Shown here: piece after piece, positions 47,752 to 57,526 of the stretch
Layout of the letters: every line of letters begins with the position of its first letter
Numbering within the stretch: position 1 is the first letter of the stretch
Assembly: GCF_900109915.1 (NCBI RefSeq)
Contig: NZ_FOBU01000001.1
Coordinates: 118,083 to 182,082 of the forward strand
Length of the DNA: 64,000 nt
Reading direction: 5' to 3'
Source of the DNA: Luteibacter sp. UNCMF331Sha3.1
GTDB lineage: Bacteria > Pseudomonadota > Gammaproteobacteria > Xanthomonadales > Rhodanobacteraceae
Notes under the pieces: model-generated
What the model saw: the letters and a program-made list of their open reading frames with translations, nothing else
What the model was told of the DNA's origin: nothing
Database searches by the model: none
Position numbers and translations under genes: made by a program

Positions 47752-48282
47752 TCACGGAAGCCGCGTGTCGTACTCTTCTTTCAGCGCCAGCCAGCCATCC
47801 CAGAACGGCTCGGGTTCGGTGCCCGACAGGCGGGCCGCGAGTACGGCGAGGTGCATGTGCCATCCGGCGCTGACATAGAGGCGCGTGGTGCGTTCGGCGA
47901 CGCGACGATGGATCAGGGTCAGCAGCACCTGATCGCCCCTGGCTTCGAGTTCGAACGACACGCCGCCGGTGTTGCCCCATGTGTAGGCCAGTCGACGCGG
48001 CGGGTCCAGCTCCGTGATGACGGATGTCATGCGATGGTCGTCTTCGAAGCCTTCGGGCCGCTTGCCGGGTGGCGTCGTCAGTTCGTCGTTGCGCCAGACG
48101 AGTTCGAACTCGCTGCCGACGGCCATCGTCATGTCGCCTGCCGCCAACCACTGCCGACGAAGATCGCTCTGGGTCAGATAGGCCCAGACACGCTCGATCG
48201 GCCCCGGAAGCACCCGCTGGATGCGCAGGGTCGTCGGTTCGATCAGTGTGCCGTAGGTATCGCTGGTATCCGAAACGCTCAT
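47752..48282 (-). CDS. SRPBCC/AHSA1-domain protein
   Basis: A 176-residue protein with the helix-grip fold (START-like), typified by IQRVLPGPIERVWAYLTQSD near the N-terminus and a C-terminal segment HMHLAVLAARLSG. It probably binds a hydrophobic ligand. Its start overlaps the ArsR stop (ATGA), so the two are translated together. ArsR-SRPBCC pairs are common. Confidence 0.85.
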   Translation of the reverse strand: MSVSDTSDTYGTLIEPTTLRIQRVLPGPIERVWAYLTQSDLRRQWLAAGDMTMAVGSEFELVWRNDELTTPPGKRPEGFEDDHRMTSVITELDPPRRLAYTWGNTGGVSFELEARGDQVLLTLIHRRVAERTTRLYVSAGWHMHLAVLAARLSGTEPEPFWDGWLALKEEYDTRLP

Positions 48283-48662
48283 GACTCGCTCCCTCGGGGT
48301 GATCTCGTCTTGGTCTTGCCCGCATCGGTTGCGCGAAGCAGCCGGTCGAGCACGTCGAGCCGGCCGGTCCAGAAGCGCTCGTAGAACGCCAGCCACTCCT
48401 GCACGCTGGCGAGCGGCCCCGGATCGAGCCGGCATACATGGACGCGCCCGCGGACTTCCCGCTGGATGAGGCCCGCCTGCTCCAGCACCTTGATGTGCTT
48501 GGAGGCCGCCGCGAGCGACATCTCGAACGGGTCCGCGAGCTCGCCGACGGTTCGATCACCGTCGGCCAGGGCGCGGAGCATCCGCCGCCGTGTGCGGTCG
48601 CTCAGGGCGTGGAAGACCGGATCGAGCTGGGGTGCGTCTGATTCAACCATGTGGTTGAACAT
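48279..48662 (-). CDS. ArsR-family transcriptional regulator
   Basis: A 127-residue winged helix repressor (FHALSDRTRRRMLRAL, then the recognition helix MSLAAASKHIKVLEQAGLI). No metal-binding CxC is present, so it is more SdpR-like than arsenic responsive. Two palindromic sites, TTCAACCA-N2-TGGTTGAA at 48642-48659 and a close copy at 48684-48699, overlap and precede the start. The first site encodes residues 2-7 (FNHMVE) of the protein. Confidence 0.88.
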   Translation of the reverse strand: MFNHMVESDAPQLDPVFHALSDRTRRRMLRALADGDRTVGELADPFEMSLAAASKHIKVLEQAGLIQREVRGRVHVCRLDPGPLASVQEWLAFYERFWTGRLDVLDRLLRATDAGKTKTRSPRGSES

Positions 48663-48699
48663 ACGCCTCTGGGAGACTAATAGTCAACCATCTGGTTGA
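48642..48699. promoter_or_regulatory. Two ArsR operator palindromes
   Basis: TTCAACCA-TG-TGGTTGAA (48642-48659) and TCAACCA-TC-TGGTTGA (48684-48699), with centres 41 bp apart, near four helical turns. The first overlaps the ArsR start codon; the second lies in the gap shared with uvrA2. Confidence 0.75.
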
Positions 48700-48745
48700 A
48701 TATATCGAAACGCGACGCATGCAGCCGCCCGGCGATAATCGCCCG

Positions 48746-51373
48746 ATGAGCAAACGATCGGAACGAGCGGCTGCACCTCAGGGATTCGTCCGCGTGCGTG
48801 GCGCGCGCGAACACAACCTCAAGGACATCGATGTCGACATCCCGCGCGACGCGCTGGTCGTATTCTCCGGCGTATCCGGCTCCGGCAAATCGTCGCTCGC
48901 GTTCGGCACGCTGTACGCCGAGGCGCAGCGGCGCTATTTCGAATCGGTGGCGCCTTACGCGCGGCGCCTGATCGATCAGGTGGGCGTGCCGGACGTCGAC
49001 GATATCGAGGGCCTGCCGCCGGCCGTGGCGCTCCAGCAGCAGCGCGGCACGCCGGGCACGCGATCGTCGGTGGGCAGCGTCACCACGCTGTCGAGCCTCG
49101 TGCGCATGCTCTATTCGCGCGCGGGGACGTATCCGCCGAACCAGCCGATGCTCTTCGCCGAAGACTTCTCGCCCAACACGCCGCAGGGTGCGTGTCCGCA
49201 CTGCCATGGCCTGGGCAAGGTCTACGAGGTCACGGAAAAGACCATGGTGCCGGACCCGTCGCTGACGATCCGCGAGCGTGCCATCGCGTCCTGGCCGCCC
49301 GCATGGCATGGACAGAACCTGCGCGACATCCTGGTCACGCTCGGGTACGACGTGGACATCCCGTGGCGCGACCTGCCGAAGAAGCAGCGCGACTGGATCC
49401 TCTTCACCGAGGAGCAACCGGTCGTACCGGTCTATGCGGGTTTCACGCCGGCCGAGACGCGCGCCGCGCTGAAGCGCAAGACCGAACCGAGCTACATGGG
49501 CACCTACATGGGCGCGCGGCGCTACGTGCTGCACACGTTCGCCACGACGCAGAGCCCGTTGATGAAAAAGCGCGTGTCACGCTACATGATCGGCAGCGTG
49601 TGCCCCGTCTGCGACGGCAAGCGCCTGAAGAAGGAGGCCCTCTCGGTCACGTTCGCCGGCGTGGATATCGGCACGCTCGCCGCGATGTCGTTCGACGACC
49701 TGGCCGAGACATTGCGACCGGCCGCCGAAGGGCGCTTCGATACGGCGGCCACCGGCAAGGCGCGGAGCCGCGCCGCGGGCAAGGCGGCGACGGCACGGCG
49801 CATCGCCGCTGGCGGCGCATCGCACGAAGGATCCTCCGACGTGCGCCGCACACCGAACCTGTCGGAAGAGAAACGCATCGCGGCACAACGTATCGCGCAG
49901 GACCTCATGTCGCGCATCGCCACCCTGCAGGCGCTGGGCCTCGGTTATCTGTCGATGGACCGCGGCAGCCCGACGCTGTCGCCCGGCGAACTGCAGCGCC
50001 TGCGACTCGCGACGCAGATCCGTTCGAACCTGTTCGGCGTGGTCTACGTGCTCGACGAACCGTCCGCCGGCCTGCACCCCGCCGATGGCGAGGCGCTGCT
50101 CGCCGCGCTGGAACAACTGAAGCGATCCGGCAACACCATCTTCGTCGTCGAGCACGACCTCGACGTGATGCGTCGCGCGGACTGGCTGGTCGATGTCGGC
50201 CCGGATGCCGGCGAGCGCGGCGGCCGCATCCTCTACAGCGGGCCGCCCGACGGCCTCGCCACCGTGCGCGGCTCCCACACGGCGCGTTATCTCTTCGCGG
50301 ACCACGCGACGGCGACGCGCGACCCGCGCACGCCGAAAGGCTGGCTCGAACTCCGCGGCATCACGCGGAACAACCTCTCGAACCTCGACGTCGCCTTTCC
50401 GCTGGGAACCTTCACGGCCGTCACCGGGATTTCGGGCTCGGGCAAATCGAGCCTCGTCAGCCAGGCGCTCGTCGAATTGCTCGGCGACCATCTCGGCCAC
50501 GAACTGCCGCCGGCCGAGGACGATGGCGGCGACACGGAGCCGACCATCGTGACCCGCAGTGGCGGCCGGATCCACGCCGGCGCCGAATCGATCACGCGCC
50601 TCGTGCAGGTGGACCAGCGACCTATCGGGCGCACGCCGCGCTCCAACCTCGCGACGTACACCGGCCTGTTCGACCACGTGCGCAAGCTCTTTGCCGGCAC
50701 CCGGGCCGCGAAGGCGAAACGCTACGACGCGGGGCGCTTTTCGTTCAACGTCGCGAAGGGACGCTGCGACACCTGCGAAGGCGAAGGCTTCGTGAGCGTG
50801 GAGCTGCTCTTCATGCCGAGCGTCTACGCTCCCTGCCCCACCTGCCACGGCGCGCGTTACAACGAGCAGACGCTGAAGATCGAATGGAACGGCAGGAACA
50901 TCGCCGACGTGCTGCGCCTCAATGTCGAAGAGGCGTGCGACTTCTTCGCGGGCGAGCCGGCCGTCCTGAAACCGCTGCTCCTGCTGCGCGACATCGGCCT
51001 CGGTTACCTGCGCCTCGGCCAACCCGCCACGGAGCTATCGGGCGGCGAGGCCCAGCGCATCAAGCTCGCGACCGAACTCCAGCGCACGCAGCGCGGCAGC
51101 AACTTCTACGTGCTGGACGAACCGACCACGGGCCTGCATCCGGCGGACGTCGACCGGCTCGTCGCGCAGCTGCAGGGGCTGGTGGACGCCGGTAACACCG
51201 TCGTCGTGGTGGAGCACGAGATGCGCGTGGTCGCGGTCAGCGACTGGGTGATCGATGTGGGGCCGGGTGCGGGGAGCGCGGGTGGGCGTATCGTGGCGCA
51301 GGGAACGCCTGCAGACGTTGCGCGCGTCGCCGAGAGCCGCACGGCGCCCTATCTGCGCCGTCTCGCCGGTTGA
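48746..51373 (+). CDS. UvrA-like ABC ATPase (UvrA2 class)
   Basis: An 875-residue UvrA paralogue. Two Walker A motifs ([13 protein letters not shown] and [14 protein letters not shown]), two ABC signatures ([24 protein letters not shown]), and zinc modules [16 protein letters not shown] and [14 protein letters not shown] are present. Right after the first ATPase segment the UvrB-binding domain of UvrA is missing, so it probably does not support normal repair. A Gly/Ala/Arg-rich insert lies at about 330-380. GATAAT is placed 6 nt before the ATG and no Shine-Dalgarno is seen; an ATG 27 bp upstream is an alternative. Confidence 0.9.
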   Translation: MSKRSERAAAPQGFVRVRGAREHNLKDIDVDIPRDALVVFSGVSGSGKSSLAFGTLYAEAQRRYFESVAPYARRLIDQVGVPDVDDIEGLPPAVALQQQRGTPGTRSSVGSVTTLSSLVRMLYSRAGTYPPNQPMLFAEDFSPNTPQGACPHCHGLGKVYEVTEKTMVPDPSLTIRERAIASWPPAWHGQNLRDILVTLGYDVDIPWRDLPKKQRDWILFTEEQPVVPVYAGFTPAETRAALKRKTEPSYMGTYMGARRYVLHTFATTQSPLMKKRVSRYMIGSVCPVCDGKRLKKEALSVTFAGVDIGTLAAMSFDDLAETLRPAAEGRFDTAATGKARSRAAGKAATARRIAAGGASHEGSSDVRRTPNLSEEKRIAAQRIAQDLMSRIATLQALGLGYLSMDRGSPTLSPGELQRLRLATQIRSNLFGVVYVLDEPSAGLHPADGEALLAALEQLKRSGNTIFVVEHDLDVMRRADWLVDVGPDAGERGGRILYSGPPDGLATVRGSHTARYLFADHATATRDPRTPKGWLELRGITRNNLSNLDVAFPLGTFTAVTGISGSGKSSLVSQALVELLGDHLGHELPPAEDDGGDTEPTIVTRSGGRIHAGAESITRLVQVDQRPIGRTPRSNLATYTGLFDHVRKLFAGTRAAKAKRYDAGRFSFNVAKGRCDTCEGEGFVSVELLFMPSVYAPCPTCHGARYNEQTLKIEWNGRNIADVLRLNVEEACDFFAGEPAVLKPLLLLRDIGLGYLRLGQPATELSGGEAQRIKLATELQRTQRGSNFYVLDEPTTGLHPADVDRLVAQLQGLVDAGNTVVVVEHEMRVVAVSDWVIDVGPGAGSAGGRIVAQGTPADVARVAESRTAPYLRRLAG

Positions 51374-51375
51374 TC

Positions 51376-51403
51376 GGTGGCAGCCAGCCTGCTGGCTCCC
51401 ACC
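51376..51403. repeat. REP-like palindrome, short form, copy 8
   Basis: 28 bp, same arms as copy 2 except for one changed base (GGTGGCAGCC). It separates the convergent uvrA2 and epimerase genes. Confidence 0.8.
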
Positions 51404-51414
51404 ACCGCCGTCGC

Positions 51415-52425
51415 TCAGACGCGGTAGTACTCGCGATACCAGCGGACGAAGCGATCGACGCCCTCCTCCACCGACACCTGCGGCGCGTAGTCGATCGCGC
51501 GTTGCAGTTCGCTCACGTCGGCCGCCGTATCGGGCACGTCGCCCGGTTGCAACGGCAGCAGGTCCATCACCGCTTCGCGGCCGAGGCATTGCTCGAGGCG
51601 GCGGATGTAGTCGAGCAGTTCCACCGGTTGCGCGTTGCCGATGTTGAACAGGCGGAACGGCGCCACGCCGCTCGATGACGGATCGGGGTCGGCGCTGTTC
51701 CAGTCGGTGTCGACGGTCGGCGGGCGGTCGAGGCAACGGATCACGCCTTCGACGATGTCGTCGACGTAGGTGAAGCTGCGCCGGTGCCTGCCGTGGTTGA
51801 ACACGGGAATGGGGTCGCCCTGCAGGATCGCCTTCGTGAAGAGGAACAGCGCCATGTCGGGGCGCCCCCAGGGGCCGTACACCGTGAAGAAACGCAGACC
51901 GGTGCAGGGAACGCCGTACAGGTGCGCGTAGCTATGCGCCATCTGCTCGTTCGCTTTCTTCGTCGCGGCATACAGCGTGAGCGGATGCTCGGCGGAATCG
52001 TGTTCGGAGAACGGCATGGTGCGGTTGGCACCGTAGACCGAACTGGTCGAGGCGAACACCAGGTGTTCGACGCCGAGCGAGCGGCAGCCCTCCAGCACAT
52101 GGAGGAACCCCGTGACGTTGCTCGACACGTAGACGTGCGGATTCTGCGCCGCGTAACGCACGCCCGCCTGCGCGGCGAGATGCACCACGCGCTGCGGCCG
52201 GTGCGTCGCGAACAGCGCCTCCATCGCGTCGCGATCGGCGAGATCGGCGTGCACGTGGGTGTAGCGCGGATCGTCGCGAAAACGGTCGAGGCGTGCCTGC
52301 TTCAGCGTCACGTCGTAGTAGTCGTTGAGGTTGTCGAGACCGACGACCTCGTCGCCGCGCGCCAGCAGCCTCATGGCCACGTGCGAGCCGATGAACCCCG
52401 CCGTGCCGGTCACCAGTACCTTCAT
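51415..52425 (-). CDS. NAD-dependent UDP-glucuronate epimerase-type enzyme
   Basis: A 336-residue nucleotide-sugar epimerase. It starts with TGTAGFIGSHVAMRLL and the region VVGLDNLNDYYDVTLK, a pattern of UDP-glucuronate 4-epimerases. The catalytic YAATKKANE contains Tyr-x3-Lys, and the substrate loop includes RFFTVYGPWGRPDMA. It follows a UDP-sugar dehydrogenase by 10 bp on the same strand. Product probably UDP-galacturonate or a related uronic acid for a surface polysaccharide; not certain. Confidence 0.87.
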   Translation of the reverse strand: MKVLVTGTAGFIGSHVAMRLLARGDEVVGLDNLNDYYDVTLKQARLDRFRDDPRYTHVHADLADRDAMEALFATHRPQRVVHLAAQAGVRYAAQNPHVYVSSNVTGFLHVLEGCRSLGVEHLVFASTSSVYGANRTMPFSEHDSAEHPLTLYAATKKANEQMAHSYAHLYGVPCTGLRFFTVYGPWGRPDMALFLFTKAILQGDPIPVFNHGRHRRSFTYVDDIVEGVIRCLDRPPTVDTDWNSADPDPSSSGVAPFRLFNIGNAQPVELLDYIRRLEQCLGREAVMDLLPLQPGDVPDTAADVSELQRAIDYAPQVSVEEGVDRFVRWYREYYRV

Positions 52426-52435
52426 CGCCGCACCC

Positions 52436-53713
<1,278 letters not shown>

Positions 53714-53827
53714 CGCCGCTTCCGTTGGAAGTACGGCACGACCGGGGCTGGCCCGGCATGGCCGTGGAGCCCGGAAGCCTAGCGGATCGCCCACGCGGCG
53801 CGCCAGCGCCGCGCCGGGGGATGCCCC

Positions 53828-54244
53828 TTAACCGCCTTCGGCGGTCGGCAGCTCGCTGACGTCGCGCACGCTGTAGACGTCGATGCCATAGGGCGCCTTG
53901 TCGTCGCCGGTGGCCTTGAAGCGCCCGAAGACGGTCGCGTCGGCCCGTACGCCCTTCGCGCCGACGGTGCGGCGGAACGACGAGACGTCGCGCTTGCGGC
54001 TGGACGCGTCGTCCATGCTCAGGCTGAGCGAGGCGGCGCACTGCGCGTCGGAAAGCATGGTGACCTTGCCGTCGGTGCTGGCGACCCCCCTCACCGTGAC
54101 CGTCGTGCCCACATAGCGCTGGGCCGTGCCGACCACGCTGCAGATCGAGTCCGGTGCCGGCTCGTCGCCGCGTGCCGAGGCGCCGGCGGATGCCAGCACG
54201 AGGATGGCGACCCCCGTCGCCCGTACGAAAGTAACCGCGTTCAT
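53828..54244 (-). CDS. Secreted hypothetical protein
   Basis: A 138-residue protein of unknown function. Residues 1 to about 24 are a signal peptide (ATGVAILVLASAGASA). The mature part has a segment with VGTTVTVRGV and FGRFKATG that is consistent with a small beta fold, and two cysteines (CSVV, CAAS). A GGGGGA ribosome site precedes the ATG. Nearest neighbours give no hint. It is probably periplasmic. Confidence 0.7.
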   Translation of the reverse strand: MNAVTFVRATGVAILVLASAGASARGDEPAPDSICSVVGTAQRYVGTTVTVRGVASTDGKVTMLSDAQCAASLSLSMDDASSRKRDVSSFRRTVGAKGVRADATVFGRFKATGDDKAPYGIDVYSVRDVSELPTAEGG

Positions 54245-54434
54245 AGGTAATCCCCCTTGATGCCGGCCCATGGACGGGCCGAGCCGATTGGACGGCTAAA
54301 CCAAGGACACCGCGTTTTCGGCAACCGGTCAATAAGAAAAATGGGTAGGAAGGGCGCCACGGCGCGTTCCGTGGCCGGTTCGGGCCGGAGATGCGCGATA
54401 ATCCCGGCATTCCCCTGCCCGACGGACCCGCCCC

Positions 54435-54968
54435 ATGGCTTCCTACGAAGACGACGATTTCGACGATCGTTTCGACCACGACGACGAGGACGGCGAGGCC
54501 TCCGTCGAAAACCAGGTCTACGCCCTGCTCCAGCTGATCAACCCCGGCGACGAGGAGAGCGCCCTGCAGCAGTTCAACGACTGGCGCGAGCGAACCGAGG
54601 ACGAGGGCGACGACGACCCGGTCCGCATCGTCGGTCAAGTGATCGACTGGAAGGCCGGTTTCGAGGTCGACATGGACGACACCCGCGCGCTGGTCGAGGC
54701 CATCAACGAACTGATCGGCCGGTGGAACCTCTCGATCGACTGGGACGGCGACCCGGACGACGACGAGTTCCATGAGGACACGGACGGCCCCGCGCTGTTC
54801 GGCCGGGCCTTCGACCAGCTGAGGGAGCACGGATACACCCTGTGGTCCCGCGAGGCGGACGACGAGGTCTACGCCGGCTGGATCACCGCGTCGCGCGACG
54901 ACGAGACGATGCGCGAACTGGCGACGTCGCTAGGGATCAACCTACGGCTCGGTAGTCAGGTGGGCTGA
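54435..54968 (+). CDS. Acidic hypothetical protein (DUF6630-like)
   Basis: A 177-residue, strongly acidic protein with an Asp/Glu-rich N-terminus (DDDFDDRFDHDDEDGE). The centre (NPGDEESALQQFNDW) resembles the DUF6630 family, from memory. No signal peptide or membrane segment, so cytoplasmic. No Shine-Dalgarno is visible and a GATAAT lies about 32 bp upstream. No function can be assigned. Confidence 0.7.
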   Translation: MASYEDDDFDDRFDHDDEDGEASVENQVYALLQLINPGDEESALQQFNDWRERTEDEGDDDPVRIVGQVIDWKAGFEVDMDDTRALVEAINELIGRWNLSIDWDGDPDDDEFHEDTDGPALFGRAFDQLREHGYTLWSREADDEVYAGWITASRDDETMRELATSLGINLRLGSQVG

Positions 54969-55021
54969 GGCAAACCACATCGCCGGCAGCGGGCCCGGGT
55001 CAGACCCCCTATAATCCCGGG

Positions 55022-55924
55022 ATGAATTATCGCCACGCGTACCATGCCGGCAACTTCGCCGATGTCCTCAAGCACATGGTGCTGGTGGCCCTGATCGATG
55101 CCCTGGAGCAGAAGGCCTCGCCCTTCTGCTACATCGACACCCATGCCGGCCGGGGTCGCTACGACCTGCGCGGCACCGAAGCCCGCAAGACGGGCGAGGC
55201 CGATGACGGCTTCGGTGTGCTGAAGACCGCCTCCGGCCTGCCGCCGCTCCTCTGGAAGTGGCTCGAGATCGTCCGCGCCAGCAACGAGGGCGACGACTCC
55301 CTGCGCTTCTACCCCGGGTCGCCCTGGATCGCCGCGCACATGATGCGTGCCACCGACAGCGCCCAGCTGTGCGAGCTCCGCGTGGACGACGCCGGCGCGC
55401 TGCGCCAGCTCTTTCACCACGACGCCCGCGTGCACGTCCACCAGCGCGACGGCTACGAAGCGCTGAACGCGATGATTCCGCCGAAGGAAAAGCGCGGCCT
55501 CGTACTCATCGACCCGCCCTTCGAAGCGCAGGACGGCGAGTTCCGGCAGATCGAGAAGTCCCTGAAGGCGGCGCTGGCGAAGTGGCCCGGTGGCATCTTC
55601 GCCGTGTGGTACCCGATCAAGATGCGCAGCCATGTCCAGCCCTTCCATCGCTGGCTGACGAAGTGCGGTGCGAAGCGCGTGCTCGCGGTCGAACTGCTGC
55701 TGCATCCGGACGACTCCCCGCTGCGCCTCAACGGCACGGGGATGGTCATCGTGAACGCGCCGTGGAAACTCGATGAAACCCTTCGCGACTCGCTGAGGCT
55801 CCTGCCGAAGCTGCTGGGCACGCCGGGTCAGTCCGAATACCGGCTGACATGGCTGGTCGACGAAAACAAAGATGACGTTCCCGCGAACGCGCCGCACGCG
55901 CCCCATTCAGTACGGAGGCGCTAA
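55022..55924 (+). CDS. rlmJ: 23S rRNA (adenine-N6)-methyltransferase RlmJ
   Basis: Methylates A2030 of 23S rRNA. The 300-residue protein has the RlmJ/YhiR-type N-terminus (MNYRHAYHAGNFADVLKH), the SAM-binding region with YIDTHAGRGRYDL and the catalytic DPPFE. A perfect TATAAT ends 6 nt before the ATG and no Shine-Dalgarno exists, so the mRNA may be leaderless. It is followed within 30 bp by a lipoprotein gene. Confidence 0.94.
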   Translation: MNYRHAYHAGNFADVLKHMVLVALIDALEQKASPFCYIDTHAGRGRYDLRGTEARKTGEADDGFGVLKTASGLPPLLWKWLEIVRASNEGDDSLRFYPGSPWIAAHMMRATDSAQLCELRVDDAGALRQLFHHDARVHVHQRDGYEALNAMIPPKEKRGLVLIDPPFEAQDGEFRQIEKSLKAALAKWPGGIFAVWYPIKMRSHVQPFHRWLTKCGAKRVLAVELLLHPDDSPLRLNGTGMVIVNAPWKLDETLRDSLRLLPKLLGTPGQSEYRLTWLVDENKDDVPANAPHAPHSVRRR

Positions 55925-55952
55925 AGTCACTCCACTCGCCAGGAGCCGACCC

Positions 55953-56459
55953 ATGCGCCCGTCCATCGCCCGTCTCGCCGTCCCTGCCGCCGTCCTCGCC
56001 GCCGCACTTGCCGGCTGCGCGCCCGCTCCCATCTACAAGCCCACGCCGAATAACGCGGCGGTACCGCCCGCGCAGGTATCGCGCGAGCCGGAACGCTACG
56101 GCGCGGCCGACGTGATCTGGGGCGGACGCATCGTCAACGTGCGCAACTTCGCCGACCACAGCGAAATCGAAGTGCTCGCCTATCCGCTCGACGGGTCGCA
56201 GCGCCCGCAATCGAACGACACCGGCAACGGGCGTTTCATCGCCGCGATGCCGGGATACGTCGAGAGCCTCGACTACCCGGCCGGCGGGCTGGTCACCATC
56301 GCAGGCCGCCTCAACGGCACCCGCACCGGCAACGTCGGGCAGGCCCAGTACACCTTCCCGCTCGTATCGGTGAACCAGTCGCACGTCTGGACGGCCAAGG
56401 AGATGTCGGGCGGCCACCCGAACGTCAGCTTCGGCGTCGGTGTGGGCGTCATACGGTAA
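55953..56459 (+). CDS. Slp/YeaY-family outer-membrane lipoprotein
   Basis: A 168-residue lipoprotein. The signal ends in the lipobox LAGC (C22). The mature part carries VIWGGRIVNVRNF and TIAGRLNGTRTGNVGQ, which fit the Slp family of starvation or stress lipoproteins. AGGAG precedes the ATG. It lies 28 bp after rlmJ and could be cotranscribed with it. Confidence 0.87.
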   Translation: MRPSIARLAVPAAVLAAALAGCAPAPIYKPTPNNAAVPPAQVSREPERYGAADVIWGGRIVNVRNFADHSEIEVLAYPLDGSQRPQSNDTGNGRFIAAMPGYVESLDYPAGGLVTIAGRLNGTRTGNVGQAQYTFPLVSVNQSHVWTAKEMSGGHPNVSFGVGVGVIR

Positions 56460-56522
56460 GATCCTGCGAATCGGCCCGCGCACGGACACGTCGTGGGCCT
56501 TCCTTCGAACGCAGGGAATTCC

Positions 56523-57431
56523 ATGTCCGGACACGCCGACTCGAAACGCGCGATCTTCCTCGCGCTCGGGGCCAATTTCGCCATCTTCGTCGCCAAGCTC
56601 GTGGCGGCCGTCTTCACGGGCTCGGGCGCCATGCTCGCCGAAGCCGTGCACTCGCTGGCCGACTGCGGCAACCAGGGCCTGCTGCTCCTCGGCATGCGCC
56701 AGGCGAAACGTCCGCCGTCGCCCGACTATCCGCTGGGCTGGGGTCGCGCGCTGTATTTCTGGTCATTCCTCGTCGCCATCCTGCTCTTCACCGTAGGCGG
56801 CATGTTTTCCGTGTACGAGGGCATCCACAAGCTCACCCACCCCGAGCCGCTCCGCTATGCGTGGCTGGCCGTGGGCGTGCTGGCGTTCTCGATCGTCACC
56901 GAAGGCATCTCCATGCACGGCTGCATGCAGGAGGTAAACAAGGCGCGTGAGGGTCGCGGCCTGTGGCAGTGGTTCCGCGAGACCCGCGCGAGCGAACTGC
57001 TCGTGATCTTCGGCGAAGACCTCGCGGCGCTGATCGGTCTTTGCCTCGCGCTGATCGCCGTGCTGCTGACCATGCTCACCGGCAACCTGCTCTTCGACGC
57101 CCTCGGCACCATCGCCATTGGCGTGCTGCTGATCGTCGTCGCCGTGGCGGTGGCCCGCGAGGTGAAGGCCCTGCTCATCGGACAGGGCGTCGAGCCCCGC
57201 CAGCGGGCGGCCATGCTCGCGTTCCTCGAAGCACGCCCGGAAGTCGACACCGTCTACAACGTGCTGACCCTGCAAATGGGCACGGACGTCATGGTGGCCG
57301 TGAAGGCGAAGATGGCCCCGACGCCCACCGCGCGCGCCATGGTCGAGGCGATCAACGTCGTCGAGGCCGACTTCAAGGCGAAGTTCCGGGACGTCCGCTG
57401 GAGCTTCTTCGAGCCGGATTACACCGACTGA
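56523..57431 (+). CDS. Cation diffusion facilitator (ZnT9-like)
   Basis: A 302-residue inner-membrane metal transporter of the CDF family, six predicted helices. The second helix carries the metal-site motif EAVHSLAD (HxxxD). The fifth helix has FGEDLAALIG, where the usual DxxxD/HxxxD pair is not complete, which resembles the ZnT9-like subgroup. The C-terminal domain is cytoplasmic. AGGGA precedes the ATG; a GTG 30 bp upstream is a poorer start. Metal is unknown. Confidence 0.84.
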   Translation: MSGHADSKRAIFLALGANFAIFVAKLVAAVFTGSGAMLAEAVHSLADCGNQGLLLLGMRQAKRPPSPDYPLGWGRALYFWSFLVAILLFTVGGMFSVYEGIHKLTHPEPLRYAWLAVGVLAFSIVTEGISMHGCMQEVNKAREGRGLWQWFRETRASELLVIFGEDLAALIGLCLALIAVLLTMLTGNLLFDALGTIAIGVLLIVVAVAVAREVKALLIGQGVEPRQRAAMLAFLEARPEVDTVYNVLTLQMGTDVMVAVKAKMAPTPTARAMVEAINVVEADFKAKFRDVRWSFFEPDYTD

Positions 57432-57526
57432 CGTTTGCGGGACCGCTCCCAAGGGGCTTCGATTCGGGCTCTTCACTTCCGGGTAGTACAATCGACGGCT
57501 TGTCCGCAAGGCCGACGTCCGATTCC

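Noticed and set aside
48279..48662. Arsenic resistance operon
   Set aside because: The ArsR protein lacks the metal-binding cysteines and no arsenic transporter or reductase is near; the partner is SRPBCC.
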